This document shows positions 1 to 8,551 of a stretch of 64,000 bases of DNA, one piece after another; the first letter of the stretch is position 1; every line of letters begins with the position of its first letter. Origin of the DNA: DATCJA01 sp963814955 (GTDB lineage Bacteria; Acidobacteriota; Vicinamibacteria; Vicinamibacterales; UBA2999). Below the pieces are notes generated by a model that worked only from the letters and a program-made list of their open reading frames with translations, made no database searches and had not been told where the DNA came from. A program made the position numbers and the translations under genes. The DNA lies in contig CAWFEX010000008.1 in the NCBI GenBank assembly GCA_963814955.1, positions 1,116,001-1,180,000 of the forward strand. The letters are read 5' to 3'.

Positions 1-1068
1 ATCAAGCGGACGCCGGGCGTCGAGGCATCTGACGTCGACGACGTGATTCTCGGATGCGCGATGCCGGAGGCAGAGCAGGGGCTCAACGTCGCGCGCATTG
101 CAAGCCTGCGTGCCGGAATACCGGTTGAAGCCTCGGCCGTCACTATCAATCGTTTCTGCTCGTCTGGCCTGCAGTCCATCGCGTTTGCCGCGGAGAAAAT
201 CATGTGCGGGTTCGCTCAGACGATTGTCGCGGGCGGGACCGAGTCGATGAGCATGGTCCCGATGGGCGGGAACAAGGTCTCTCCGAACCCGGCGCTGGTC
301 GACAACTATCCTGACGTGTACCTGAGCACCGGCCTGGTGGCGGAAAACCACGCACGCGAGAGCCGCGTCACACGCGATGAACAGGACGCCTTCGCGCTTC
401 GCAGCCATCAGCGCGCGCTCGCCGCGATCGATGCCGGCCGGTTCGTGGACGAAATCACGCCTGTGACGTTTCGAGTGTCGGTGCAGACCAACGGTCCAGG
501 AACGCATGAGATTCGCGAGGTCACGTTCAGTCAGGACGAAGGACCGCGCCGCGACACGTCCGCCGAGGCGCTCGCGAAGCTGCGGCCGGCATTTCACACC
601 GCGGGCACAGTCACGGCCGGAAACTCCTCGCAAACCAGTGACGGCGCCGCGGCGGTGCTCGTCACTACGGCTGCAGTCGCCAAGGAGCGAGGCCTTCAGC
701 CTCTGGCCCGGTTCGTAGGCTTTGCGACCGCTGGCGTCCCGCCGGAGCTCTTCGGAATCGGCCCCGTCCCGGCGATCCGAAAGGCGCTGAAGCTGTCCGG
801 GCTGTCGCTCGACGACATCGGTCTGGTGGAGCTGAATGAGGCATTTGCCGCCCAGGTGCTTGCCTGCCTCCGCGAGCTGCCGATTGATCCGGATCGGCTG
901 AACGTCAATGGCGGCGCCATCGCCCTGGGCCATCCCCTTGGATGCACGGGAGCAAAGCTGACGACCACGCTACTCAACGAAATGAAACGCCGAAACGTTC
1001 GATACGGGATGGTCACGATGTGCGTGGGAGGCGGCATGGGAGCGGCGGGAATCTTCGAACGGATGTAG
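1..1068 (+). CDS. Acetyl-CoA C-acyltransferase (thiolase), 5' end cut by window
   Basis: Thiolase of fatty-acid beta-oxidation: it cleaves 3-ketoacyl-CoA to acetyl-CoA plus a shortened acyl-CoA. The frame is open from base 1, so the N-terminus lies outside the window; family comparison suggests about 35-40 residues are missing. The acylated active-site cysteine is in NRFCSSGLQS (about base 157). The C-terminal half has the GHPLGCTGAK histidine motif and the second cysteine in MCVGGGMGAAG near the stop, so all catalytic parts are present. An acyl-CoA dehydrogenase follows 27 bp later on the same strand, which fits a beta-oxidation operon. A GTG at 43 is only an internal codon, not the start. 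Whether it is degradative (FadA) or biosynthetic cannot be settled, but the neighbour favours degradation. Confidence 0.95.
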   Translation: MKRTPGVEASDVDDVILGCAMPEAEQGLNVARIASLRAGIPVEASAVTINRFCSSGLQSIAFAAEKIMCGFAQTIVAGGTESMSMVPMGGNKVSPNPALVDNYPDVYLSTGLVAENHARESRVTRDEQDAFALRSHQRALAAIDAGRFVDEITPVTFRVSVQTNGPGTHEIREVTFSQDEGPRRDTSAEALAKLRPAFHTAGTVTAGNSSQTSDGAAAVLVTTAAVAKERGLQPLARFVGFATAGVPPELFGIGPVPAIRKALKLSGLSLDDIGLVELNEAFAAQVLACLRELPIDPDRLNVNGGAIALGHPLGCTGAKLTTTLLNEMKRRNVRYGMVTMCVGGGMGAAGIFERM

Positions 1069-1095
1069 AGCGGGTCCTTTCAGCACCTGCCAGAT

Positions 1096-2871
1096 ATGGA
1101 AATCGACATGGAAACGGCGAGCGAGGTTCGAAAAGGCGGATCGTGGCTGCTCGAAGACGTGGCCGACGCCGACGTCTTCACGCCCGAAAAGCTGTCCGAC
1201 GAGCATCGTCTGATGGCGCAGACGACCGACGAGTTCGTCGACGGCGAAGTCCTGCCGCATCTCGATCGCCTCGAAGCGAAAGACTGGGAGCTGGCTCGAT
1301 CGCTGCTTCGCAAGGCCGGCGAGCTCGGTCTTCTCGGCATCAACGTGCCCGAACGTTACGGTGGCGTCGATCTCGACAAGGTCTCGTCACTCATCGTCGC
1401 GGAACGAATCGCGCGCGCCGCGTCCTTCGCGACGTCCTACGGCGGGCAGGCCAATCTCTGTATCGTTCCGATCGCCCTGTTCGGTACGGACGCGCAAAAA
1501 GAGAAGTACCTGCCAAAGCTCGTGTCGGGCCAATCGGTCGGAGCGTATGCCCTCAGCGAGGCCGGCTCAGGGTCCGACGCTCTCGCCGCGAAGACTCGCG
1601 CGACTCGTGCGGCCGACGGTTCATGGCGGCTGAACGGCGAGAAGATGTGGATCACGAACGGCGGCTTCGCGGACGTCATCATCGTGTTTGCGAAGGTTGA
1701 CGGCGAGCACTTCACCGCATTCATCGTTGAAAAGACATTCCCGGGAGTGAGCGCGGGCAACGAAGAACACAAGATGGGGCTCCATGGATCGTCAACGACG
1801 CCGATCCTGCTGCAGGACGCGCAAGTACCGGCAGACAACGTTCTCGGGGAGATCGGAAAAGGACACAAGGTTGCGCTCAATACGCTGAACTTCGGCCGTT
1901 TCAAGCTCGGCGGCATGAGCGTCGGAGGCTGCCGCGCCGCCATTGGCGCCTCGGCCGTCTATGCAGCGCAGCGCAAACAGTTCGGCCAGCCGATAGCAAC
2001 GTTCGGTGCGATCAGGCACAAGCTCGGCGAAATGACCGCACGAACGTATGCAATCGAAAGCCTCGTCTATCGGACGGCGGGACTGATCGATCAGGCGGTA
2101 GAAGGCGGCGGAGCGGTGGCGGAAGCACTCGAGGAATACGCGATCGAAGCATCGATCGCAAAGGTGGCCGGCACGGAGACATTGGACTACGTCCTCGACG
2201 AGAACGTGCAGATTCACGGGGGCAACGGCTTCGTGAAGGACTACAGCGCCGAGCGGTACTACCGCGATGCCCGCGTCAACCGCATCTTCGAGGGAACGAA
2301 TGAGATCAATCGTCTGCTGATTCCGGGAATGCTCATCCGCCGAGCGCTCAAAGGCGAGCTCCCGCTCGTCGCCGCCGCCAAGCAGCTTCAGGACGAGCTG
2401 TTGACCGTGTCGTCCGCCATCGCGCAGCAGGGCGACGGGGGTCCCCTCGATGAGGAGTGGCGACTGGTGTTGGCCTTCAAGAAGGTTGCGCTCGCGGTCA
2501 TCGGCACGGCGATGCAGACCTACGGCCAGAAGCTCAACGACGAACAGGAAGTGCTCGGATACGCGGCGGACATCCTGATTGAAACGTACGCCGCCGAGAG
2601 TGCGGTCGCGCGCGCGCGCGCAGCCGCATCGGCGGCTCCGCACCTGGTGGAGCTTCATCATGCCGCTGCACAATGCTTCGTCAACGACGCGGCGCAGCGC
2701 GTCGAGCACTCCGCCCGGAGCGCCTTCGCGGCCATGTCAGAAGGTGACAACCTGCGCACACTGATGGCCGTCCTGCGGCGTATCCTGAAGAACATGCCCG
2801 TAAACACCGTGGAGCTGCGGCGGCGCCTTGCCGACGCGACCGTCGACCGGGGACGGTATATTTTTGAGTGA
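1096..2871 (+). CDS. Acyl-CoA dehydrogenase (long FadE-like form)
   Basis: Flavoprotein that introduces the 2,3 double bond of acyl-CoA, first step of beta-oxidation. It has 591 residues, with the N-terminal helical, middle beta-barrel (YALSEAGSGSDA, WITNGG) and C-terminal helical dehydrogenase domains. An extra C-terminal helical domain of about 160 residues follows, as in the roughly 600-residue Bacillus FadE-type enzymes. The catalytic glutamate is in RIFEGTNEINR (about residue 399). The start is ATG 1096; an in-frame ATG at 1108 is a possible alternative, and neither has a strong ribosome-binding site. It follows the thiolase by 27 bp, and the next gene starts inside its stop codon, so the run is almost certainly cotranscribed. 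Confidence 0.95.
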   Translation: MEIDMETASEVRKGGSWLLEDVADADVFTPEKLSDEHRLMAQTTDEFVDGEVLPHLDRLEAKDWELARSLLRKAGELGLLGINVPERYGGVDLDKVSSLIVAERIARAASFATSYGGQANLCIVPIALFGTDAQKEKYLPKLVSGQSVGAYALSEAGSGSDALAAKTRATRAADGSWRLNGEKMWITNGGFADVIIVFAKVDGEHFTAFIVEKTFPGVSAGNEEHKMGLHGSSTTPILLQDAQVPADNVLGEIGKGHKVALNTLNFGRFKLGGMSVGGCRAAIGASAVYAAQRKQFGQPIATFGAIRHKLGEMTARTYAIESLVYRTAGLIDQAVEGGGAVAEALEEYAIEASIAKVAGTETLDYVLDENVQIHGGNGFVKDYSAERYYRDARVNRIFEGTNEINRLLIPGMLIRRALKGELPLVAAAKQLQDELLTVSSAIAQQGDGGPLDEEWRLVLAFKKVALAVIGTAMQTYGQKLNDEQEVLGYAADILIETYAAESAVARARAAASAAPHLVELHHAAAQCFVNDAAQRVEHSARSAFAAMSEGDNLRTLMAVLRRILKNMPVNTVELRRRLADATVDRGRYIFE

Positions 2872-3482
2872 TGACTCAGCGGATCGCCATTATTGCGCTG
2901 GCGCTCGCCTTGTTCGCGGCGTGCTCATCGGGACCTTCCGCGCCGGACGAGTCCACGTACGTGAATGGACTCATGCTCGCGCGCACTGCCAAGGATCAGC
3001 AGTTTCGTGAAGCATCCGATTCCCCGGTACCGAAGGACCGGCGCGACACCCTGCTGCCACTGCGTTACTTTCCTATCGACCCGAACTACTCGGTGCCGGC
3101 GGCACTGAAGCTTTCAGACGACCGTCCCGTCTTCGAAATGCCGACCTCCACGGGCGCTCTCCGCAAGATGCAGCTCGTTGGGATGCTCGAGTTCACACTG
3201 GCTGGAGAACAGCGCAGTCTCGGCGCCTTTGTGGAGAACGGTACGCAGCGGATAACGAACCTCTTCGTGCCGTTTGCAGACATGACGACGGGTACGGATA
3301 CGTATTCCGCTGGCCGCTACCTCGACATCGAGCCGACAACAACCGGCTATTACATGATCGATTTCAACCGGGCCTACAACCCCTACTGCGCCTATAACGC
3401 CGCGTACGAATGCCCTTTTCCGCCTCCCTCCAATCGCCTGAAGGTTCCGATCCAGGCGGGTGAGAAGGCGCCTGGCGCATGA
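2871..3482 (+). CDS. DUF1684 family lipoprotein
   Basis: Short exported protein of the DUF1684 family, whose function is unknown. The N-terminus is a lipoprotein signal peptide ending in the lipobox LFAAC, so the mature protein should be lipid-anchored. The family hallmark is near the C-terminus: YNPYCAYNAAYECPFPPP followed by NRLKVPIQAGEK. The ATG overlaps the previous stop by one base (TGATG); a GTG three bases earlier (2868) is also possible. The 3' end overlaps the HAD gene by 4 bp. Its position between beta-oxidation genes and a phosphatase does not reveal a role. Confidence 0.9.
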   Translation: MTQRIAIIALALALFAACSSGPSAPDESTYVNGLMLARTAKDQQFREASDSPVPKDRRDTLLPLRYFPIDPNYSVPAALKLSDDRPVFEMPTSTGALRKMQLVGMLEFTLAGEQRSLGAFVENGTQRITNLFVPFADMTTGTDTYSAGRYLDIEPTTTGYYMIDFNRAYNPYCAYNAAYECPFPPPSNRLKVPIQAGEKAPGA

Positions 3483-4198
3483 CATCTGCTCTTCAGGCGA
3501 TCGTCTTTGATTTCGACGGGGTCATCGCCGACAGCGAGCCGCTCCATCTTCGCGCGTTTCAGAAGATATTGAGCGAAGAAGGACTGGAGCTCAGTACCCG
3601 CGACTATTACGAGCGGTACCTGGGCTACGACGATGCTGGACTCTTCCGGGCGCTGGCACGGGATCGCGCTATCGCGATCGATGATGGACAAGTTGCCTCC
3701 CTCATCGCGCGCAAGGCCCACGTCCTGCAGGAGATGCTGCAGGATGCGCGGGTGCTTTTCCCTGGTGCCGCGGATTTCATTCGAGCGGCGGCGGCTGAAG
3801 TGCCAATCGCAATCGCCTCCGGAGCGCTGAGGCATGAGATTCTCGAAATCCTCCAGAGCGCCGGTCTCGATGGTCTCTTCACCGCTGTCGTCGCGGCTGG
3901 GGATACCGGGGAGAGCAAGCCATCTCCGGCTCCCTACCTGCTTGCGTTTGAACGGCTGCAACGCCACGCGCCTGGCCGGCTCGACTCGCGGCGGTGTGTG
4001 GCCATCGAGGATTCACGATGGGGACTCGAGTCGGCCCGCGACGCGGGATTGCGTTGTGTAGCAGTCGCCACGAGCTACGGCCGAGAAGAGCTGTCCGCCG
4101 CAGAGCTCGTCGTCGGAAGTCTCGGCGAGCTTACCGTGCCGGCCCTGGATCGGCTATGTGCGCAGCCACGGGAGAGTGAATCAACGGTTGGTGAATAG
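3479..4198 (+). CDS. HAD-superfamily phosphatase, beta-phosphoglucomutase-like
   Basis: Haloacid-dehalogenase hydrolase of subfamily IA, 239 residues. Motif I is DFDGVIADSEP at residues 11-21, with nucleophile Asp11 and acid/base Asp13. Motif II is the serine in IASGAL. Motif III is the lysine in GESKPSPAPYL, and motif IV is the acidic pair in AIEDSRWG. An alpha-helical cap sits between motifs I and II, as in phosphoglycolate phosphatase and beta-phosphoglucomutase. The substrate cannot be read from sequence. The start overlaps the upstream lipoprotein gene by 4 bp (ATGA), and the SirB1-like gene begins directly after its stop. Confidence 0.93.
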   Translation: MTSALQAIVFDFDGVIADSEPLHLRAFQKILSEEGLELSTRDYYERYLGYDDAGLFRALARDRAIAIDDGQVASLIARKAHVLQEMLQDARVLFPGAADFIRAAAAEVPIAIASGALRHEILEILQSAGLDGLFTAVVAAGDTGESKPSPAPYLLAFERLQRHAPGRLDSRRCVAIEDSRWGLESARDAGLRCVAVATSYGREELSAAELVVGSLGELTVPALDRLCAQPRESESTVGE

Positions 4199-5080
4199 AT
4201 GCGCAGGGACCTCGCCGACGCGTTGACCGCCGCTTTGAACGCGCCCGGCGTCGATTTGGCTGCGGCGGCACTCGTCGTCGCGCGCCTCGAATATCCACGA
4301 TTGGATGCGGACGTGTATCTCGCGCAGCTCGACGCGATGGGAGAAACGGCCGGCCGCGAGATCGAGCGTCATGTGGAGCAGACCGGAGACCACACTCTCC
4401 TCTGCCGTATCCACAGGTTCAATCAATACTTGTTCACCGATCAACACTTCGTCGGCAACCGCGATCGATACGAAGATCCCCGAAACAGCTGTCTGAACGA
4501 GGTGCTCGACCGTCGCACTGGAATTCCAATCACGTTGTCCCTCGTCTACATGGAAATCGGACGACGTGCCGGACTTCACATCGAGGGCGTCAACTTCCCA
4601 GGCCATTTTCTTGTCCGCATTCCCGACAAAACAGGAAGCGGGCGCGCAAGCCGGCTGATCATCGACCCGTTCCACGGCGGTGCCCTTCTCTCCGAGCAGG
4701 ACTGCCGCCGGCTTCTCCAGAAACACGTCGGCACCGAGGTTGCCTTCAGCAGATCGCTGCTTGCTCCGGCCACCCGGGCGCAGATCATCGTCCGCATGCT
4801 GCTCAACCTGAAGAGGTTGTATGTGCACATGCGGTCGTTTCCCCAGGCGCGCGATGCAACGGAACTTCTCCTGGCGGTAACCCCTTCCGCTCTCAGCGAG
4901 CTCCGCGACAGGGGACTTCTGGCCTTCCACCTGAACGACATGACCACGGCCCTTCGTGATCTCCAGACGTATTTGAAGCTGTCGGGAGTGGGTGAAGTCG
5001 ACAAGGAAACTCGTGAGGAACGCCAGCAGATCTGGGAGCACGTAAAAACACTGCGGCGCCGCATCGCGGGACTGAACTGA
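4199..5080 (+). CDS. SirB1 family protein (transglutaminase-like fold plus TPR)
   Basis: Resembles the SirB1/YchA family, 293 residues. The transglutaminase-like core shows NSCLNEVLDRRTGIPITLS and GVNFPGHFLVR, the most conserved stretches of the family. The C-terminal third is helical with a TPR-like repeat (ATELLLAVTPSALSELRDRG). The biochemical role of the family is not established; it is usually treated as non-enzymatic. ATG 4199 follows the HAD stop with no gap, so the two are translationally coupled. It is the last gene of this tight run. Confidence 0.88.
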   Translation: MRRDLADALTAALNAPGVDLAAAALVVARLEYPRLDADVYLAQLDAMGETAGREIERHVEQTGDHTLLCRIHRFNQYLFTDQHFVGNRDRYEDPRNSCLNEVLDRRTGIPITLSLVYMEIGRRAGLHIEGVNFPGHFLVRIPDKTGSGRASRLIIDPFHGGALLSEQDCRRLLQKHVGTEVAFSRSLLAPATRAQIIVRMLLNLKRLYVHMRSFPQARDATELLLAVTPSALSELRDRGLLAFHLNDMTTALRDLQTYLKLSGVGEVDKETREERQQIWEHVKTLRRRIAGLN

Positions 5081-5330
5081 CGCGATTCGTCAGACTTTAG
5101 ACGGCCCTCAGCCCGACACCTGCGAACAACGAGGCCTTTCCCGCCGCTTTTCCTGCTCCCGACGCCAAGGCGACAGGGGCCGCCGGAAACCCGTGCAGGT
5201 TGCCAAAAGGTTTGAACCCGAACAACGAGCGACTCGGTGCATAATCTTGTCACCACACGTTTCTCAGCGCACACGGCTGAAGACGTCCTGCGGCCCCCTT
5301 TTTGCTGACGCGTGTCTACCAGGAGGCTAT

Positions 5331-5795
5331 ATGCCCCGAACGGTCCTGCTTGGCGTCGTTCTCACCGCGGTGTGCGTCCTCAATTCGAATGCGGCACCCG
5401 CTGCCAGTCCTGAACTCGTGGGGACCTACCGCTGCGATGGGATGAATCCCGACGGAAGCGCCTACCGGGGCGTGGTCGAAATCGCTAAAGTCCGCGATAC
5501 GTTCCGCGTGAAGTGGACGCTCGATGATTCCGCGGTGATGGGCGTCGGAATCTACAGCAACAGCATTCTTGCGGTGAGCTACTTCGGAGGCGCTCCGGCG
5601 GTCGTCGTATACAAGGTTGATGGCACCCGTCTGGTTGGCGAATGGACGATGGGCGGCATCGAAGGCGCCGTGTACACAGAGACGCTGACGAAGACATCGT
5701 CGGAAGAGCCGCGGATCGAGCAGCCGCGCCGCCCGTCGCCTGGCCGACAGGATCGTAATCGGCCCACCACACCTGCAACAGGGGTGCAGTTATAG
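5331..5795 (+). CDS. Small exported protein of unknown function
   Basis: 154 residues starting at ATG 5331, which has a strong ribosome-binding site (AGGAGG, 5321-5326). A longer reading frame opens upstream but lacks such a site. The first 25 residues look like a cleavable signal peptide (hydrophobic run, then NAAPAASP). The mature part begins with GTYRCDGMNPDGS and is rich in beta-strand-like, Gly/Val-rich stretches. It ends in a Pro/Arg-rich tail. This resembles small periplasmic proteins with a fibronectin-binding-like beta fold, but I do not recognise a named family. A 250-bp gap precedes it and a hairpin terminator follows. Confidence 0.8.
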   Translation: MPRTVLLGVVLTAVCVLNSNAAPAASPELVGTYRCDGMNPDGSAYRGVVEIAKVRDTFRVKWTLDDSAVMGVGIYSNSILAVSYFGGAPAVVVYKVDGTRLVGEWTMGGIEGAVYTETLTKTSSEEPRIEQPRRPSPGRQDRNRPTTPATGVQL

Positions 5796-5804
5796 TCGTT
5801 GCGA

Positions 5805-5833
5805 AACGCGACCGCCCACCGGCCGGTCGCGTT
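5805..5833. terminator. Bidirectional hairpin terminator
   Basis: Perfect 10-bp arms AACGCGACCG and CGGTCGCGTT around a 9-nt loop, between two convergent genes that end at 5795 and 5841. A short T-rich stretch (TTCTTT) follows on the plus strand. Confidence 0.75.
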
Positions 5834-5840
5834 ACGTTCT

Positions 5841-6317
5841 TTACGCAGACCAGTTCCCGAGCAGACGGCGGACCGCGACCAGCTGCCCCAGATGGTAGGC
5901 GTTGTGGTCCGCGACCACTAAGGCTTCACGAAGGTACGTCTGCCCCGTTCCGTGCGGAATCTTCGCAAATAAATCCAGGCCGGGATCCACGAAGAACTGT
6001 TTGAGCGCTTCCCTGTCGCGACGGAAGGCGGCAAGCGCGCTTTCCCAGGCGTCAGCGCTCGGGGGCTCCACGGTCTTGGGCCAGTAGTCGTCTGGCCACT
6101 TCATCTCCACGTAGCTCGGATTGCGACAGAAATCGAGGATGTCGTGTTGCGCGATCCGCATGTGCTCGACAAGTTGCCAAGGCGAGTACGGCAACCCCTC
6201 GACCTGTTTTCCGCGTAACTCGCGCGGGAAGTCCTTGACCGCGACCTCGAAACCGATGTGCGCGTCTTCCCAATCGAGCAGGCGCCGCACATGCGCACGC
6301 AGCAGGTCATCGCTCAT
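5841..6317 (-). CDS. DinB-like domain protein
   Basis: 158-residue protein of the DinB/YfiT superfamily, a four-helix bundle that typically binds a divalent metal through three histidines. Candidate ligands are in VEHMRIAQHD (first helix pair) and DHNAYHLGQ near the C-terminus. Family members include thiol-dependent S-transferases and many uncharacterised proteins; no specific activity can be assigned. It ends convergently with the exported-protein gene. The M20 peptidase stop lies 9 bp upstream of its start on the same strand, suggesting cotranscription. Confidence 0.9.
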   Translation of the reverse strand: MSDDLLRAHVRRLLDWEDAHIGFEVAVKDFPRELRGKQVEGLPYSPWQLVEHMRIAQHDILDFCRNPSYVEMKWPDDYWPKTVEPPSADAWESALAAFRRDREALKQFFVDPGLDLFAKIPHGTGQTYLREALVVADHNAYHLGQLVAVRRLLGNWSA

Positions 6318-6326
6318 GGCGCTACA

Positions 6327-7697
6327 TCAACTCAGGCCCGCGATCTCCTGATACAGGTACGCCGACGCGATGATCCCGTTGTGAAAGTTTGCGAGGTCGA
6401 GCTTCTCGTCGGGCGCGTGCGCATTCTCGTCCGGAAGTCCGACGCCGAAGAGCACGCTTGGGAGTCCGAGCTCCTCTTGAAACGTCGATACCACGGGAAT
6501 CGAGCCGCCCTCGCGATTGAACACCGGCGCCCGGCCAAACCCTTTCTCGATTGCGCGACCTGCCGCCCTCACGTACTTGTTGTCGAACTCGGTCATCCAC
6601 GGCTTTCCACCATGCATCCGGGTGAACTTCAGGTCGACCGTCGGCGGAGCTATCTTCTTCACATAACTCTCGAAGAGCTCCGCGATCTTGTTCGGAACCT
6701 GATCGGGGACGAGCCGCATGCTCACTTTCGCCATTGCCACCGCGGGCAGCACCGTCTTGGCGCCCTCACCAGTGAATCCGGACAGCAATCCGTTCACCTC
6801 GAAGGTGGGCCGTGCCCAGACGCGCTCGAGCGTCGAATAGCCTCTTTCGCCGAACAAGCGTGGCGCCCCCAGCTCCTTCCGGTACTTCGTCTCGTTGAAC
6901 GGCAGTTTCTTCCACTCTGCGCGCTCCGCGTCGCTCAATGGCCGCACGTCGTCGTAGAAGCCCGGAATCTTCACGCGGCCGCCGCGGTCTTTCATCTGCG
7001 CCAGTAGCTGCGACAGCACGAAAGCAGGGTTGGCCACAGCGCCGCCAAAGGACCCCGAATGCAAATCGGTCTTGCTTCCGCGAAGATCGATCTGGAAGTA
7101 GACGAGCCCGCGAAGGCCATAGCAGATTGACGGAATGCCGCGGTCGAACATCGGCGAATCGGAAATGACGACGACGTCGGCGGCCAGCTCCTGTTTGTGA
7201 GTGCGGACGAACTCGTCGAGGTGGACGCTGCCGACTTCTTCCTCTCCCTCGATGAAGAACTTCATGTTGACAGGCAGCCCGCCCATCTTTTGCATGCACG
7301 CTTCGACCGCCTTGATGTGCATGAACACCTGCCCCTTGTCGTCGGCTGCGCCGCGGGCATAGATCTCGCCGTCGCGCACGTTCGCTTCGAAGGGCGGGGT
7401 CGTCCACAGGTCGATCGGATCGACCGGCTGTACATCGTAATGGCCGTAGAAAAGTATGGTCGGCTTGCCGGGTGCGTCGAGCCACTCACCGTACACGACA
7501 GGGTTGCCAGGCGTCTCGATCAGCCGCACGTTCTGCATCCCCGCGCCTCGAATGGAGTCGGCTGTCCACTCGCCGGCACGCCTGACGTCCCCCGAGTGCT
7601 GCGGCAGCGCGCTGATGCTGGGGATGGCGAGATACTCCTTCAGCTCGCCTACGTAACGGTCGCGGTTGATGTTGATGAAGTCGATGACCTGGTCCAT
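6327..7697 (-). CDS. M20 family dipeptidase / metallopeptidase
   Basis: 456-residue di-zinc peptidase of the M20 family (ArgE/DapE/ACY1/CPG2, carnosinase-like branch). Zinc ligands and catalytic residues are visible: YGHYDVQP (His and catalytic Asp), RGAADDKGQ (bridging Asp) and EGEEEVGS (general-base Glu plus ligand). A dimerisation-domain insertion fills the middle. No signal peptide is seen, so it is probably cytoplasmic and hydrolyses dipeptides or N-acyl amino acids. The ATG is only 8 nt from a TATAGA box, implying a leaderless transcript. The DinB-like gene is probably its downstream partner. Confidence 0.94.
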   Translation of the reverse strand: MDQVIDFININRDRYVGELKEYLAIPSISALPQHSGDVRRAGEWTADSIRGAGMQNVRLIETPGNPVVYGEWLDAPGKPTILFYGHYDVQPVDPIDLWTTPPFEANVRDGEIYARGAADDKGQVFMHIKAVEACMQKMGGLPVNMKFFIEGEEEVGSVHLDEFVRTHKQELAADVVVISDSPMFDRGIPSICYGLRGLVYFQIDLRGSKTDLHSGSFGGAVANPAFVLSQLLAQMKDRGGRVKIPGFYDDVRPLSDAERAEWKKLPFNETKYRKELGAPRLFGERGYSTLERVWARPTFEVNGLLSGFTGEGAKTVLPAVAMAKVSMRLVPDQVPNKIAELFESYVKKIAPPTVDLKFTRMHGGKPWMTEFDNKYVRAAGRAIEKGFGRAPVFNREGGSIPVVSTFQEELGLPSVLFGVGLPDENAHAPDEKLDLANFHNGIIASAYLYQEIAGLS

Positions 7698-7705
7698 ACG
7701 GGAAG

Positions 7706-7711
7706 TCTATA
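7706..7711 (-). promoter_or_regulatory. -10 box of leaderless promoter for M20 peptidase
   Basis: TATAGA on the minus strand, 8 nt before the start codon at 7697. With a start site about 7 nt after the box, the mRNA would begin at or next to the ATG. Confidence 0.55.
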
Positions 7712-7753
7712 TCGTTCACGAGGCAAGGCAAGAAGTGCGAACGATCGTTTCGT

Positions 7754-8551
7754 TCAATTCGCGACGACCGACCAATGGCCGTTGCGCTGAATGGCTCGTC
7801 CCTCGCGTTCCAGTTTCTGAAGGTGTGCCACGACTGTTTCTCGCGCGCGCGACTGAAGCTCGACTTTCAGGTCCGCATAGACACGGGCGACAATCGCGTC
7901 CGGCTGCGTATCGCCGCCGCGAATTGCTTCGACGATCTGGTTCTCGCGGTCGCGGCGGTGAGCGAGATAGTGATTGAGGAGCTTGTGAGGATCGTCAATG
8001 ACTCGTCCGTGCGCGGGAAGGATGCGCGCCGGATCCATCGCGCGTACGCGTTCGAGCGATGCCAGGTACGCCGCCAAATCGCCGTGCGGTGCCGGCGGCA
8101 CGTACACGGTCGTTGCTTTAATCGCCAGGTCGCCGCCGAACAGGGTTCGCGTACTCGCGTGCCACAAGCAGAGATGGTCCGGTGCATGACCCGGCGTGTA
8201 CACCGCCGCAACGGTCGTATCGCCAACCGCAATTGAGTCGCCATCCGCAAGCATCGTCCATGGCACGCCCCACCGCCCGTCACGCTCGGGCCACGGCATT
8301 TTGAAAAACTGTGCGCCCGGCGCACGCCCGGCGATCGCGGCAGCACCGGACGCGTGATCGGAATGTCCGTGGGTCACGATCACTTTTGCCAACCGAACTC
8401 CGTCGAGTGCGGCATCGAGCGCATCGAGGTGACGAGGATCGCCGACGCCCGCATCGATCAGGGTCGGCACGCGGCCGGTAATCAACCACGTGCGATTGCC
8501 CCTGCCGGTCATGGGGCCCGGGTTGCAGGCATTCAGTGAGATGGGTTTCAC
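7754..8551 (-). CDS. MBL-fold hydrolase, LACTB2-like
   Basis: 265-residue metallo-beta-lactamase-fold hydrolase. Metal-binding motif HxHxDH is THGHSDH (about residue 60), with further ligands in YTPGHAPDHLC and ILPAHGRVI. The C-terminal 80 residues look like the winged-helix extension of LACTB2-type hydrolases/endoribonucleases (HRRDRENQIVEAI, LQKLEREG). The start is GTG 8551, overlapping the upstream CDP-alcohol transferase by 4 bp, so the two are translationally coupled. The substrate (nucleic acid or small thioester) cannot be decided. Confidence 0.92.
   Translation of the reverse strand: MKPISLNACNPGPMTGRGNRTWLITGRVPTLIDAGVGDPRHLDALDAALDGVRLAKVIVTHGHSDHASGAAAIAGRAPGAQFFKMPWPERDGRWGVPWTMLADGDSIAVGDTTVAAVYTPGHAPDHLCLWHASTRTLFGGDLAIKATTVYVPPAPHGDLAAYLASLERVRAMDPARILPAHGRVIDDPHKLLNHYLAHRRDRENQIVEAIRGGDTQPDAIVARVYADLKVELQSRARETVVAHLQKLEREGRAIQRNGHWSVVAN

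Noticed and set aside
5212..5245. Promoter TTGAAC/CATAAT before the small exported protein
   Set aside because: The spacing is 22 nt, too long; only the -10-like part is credible and it is weak.
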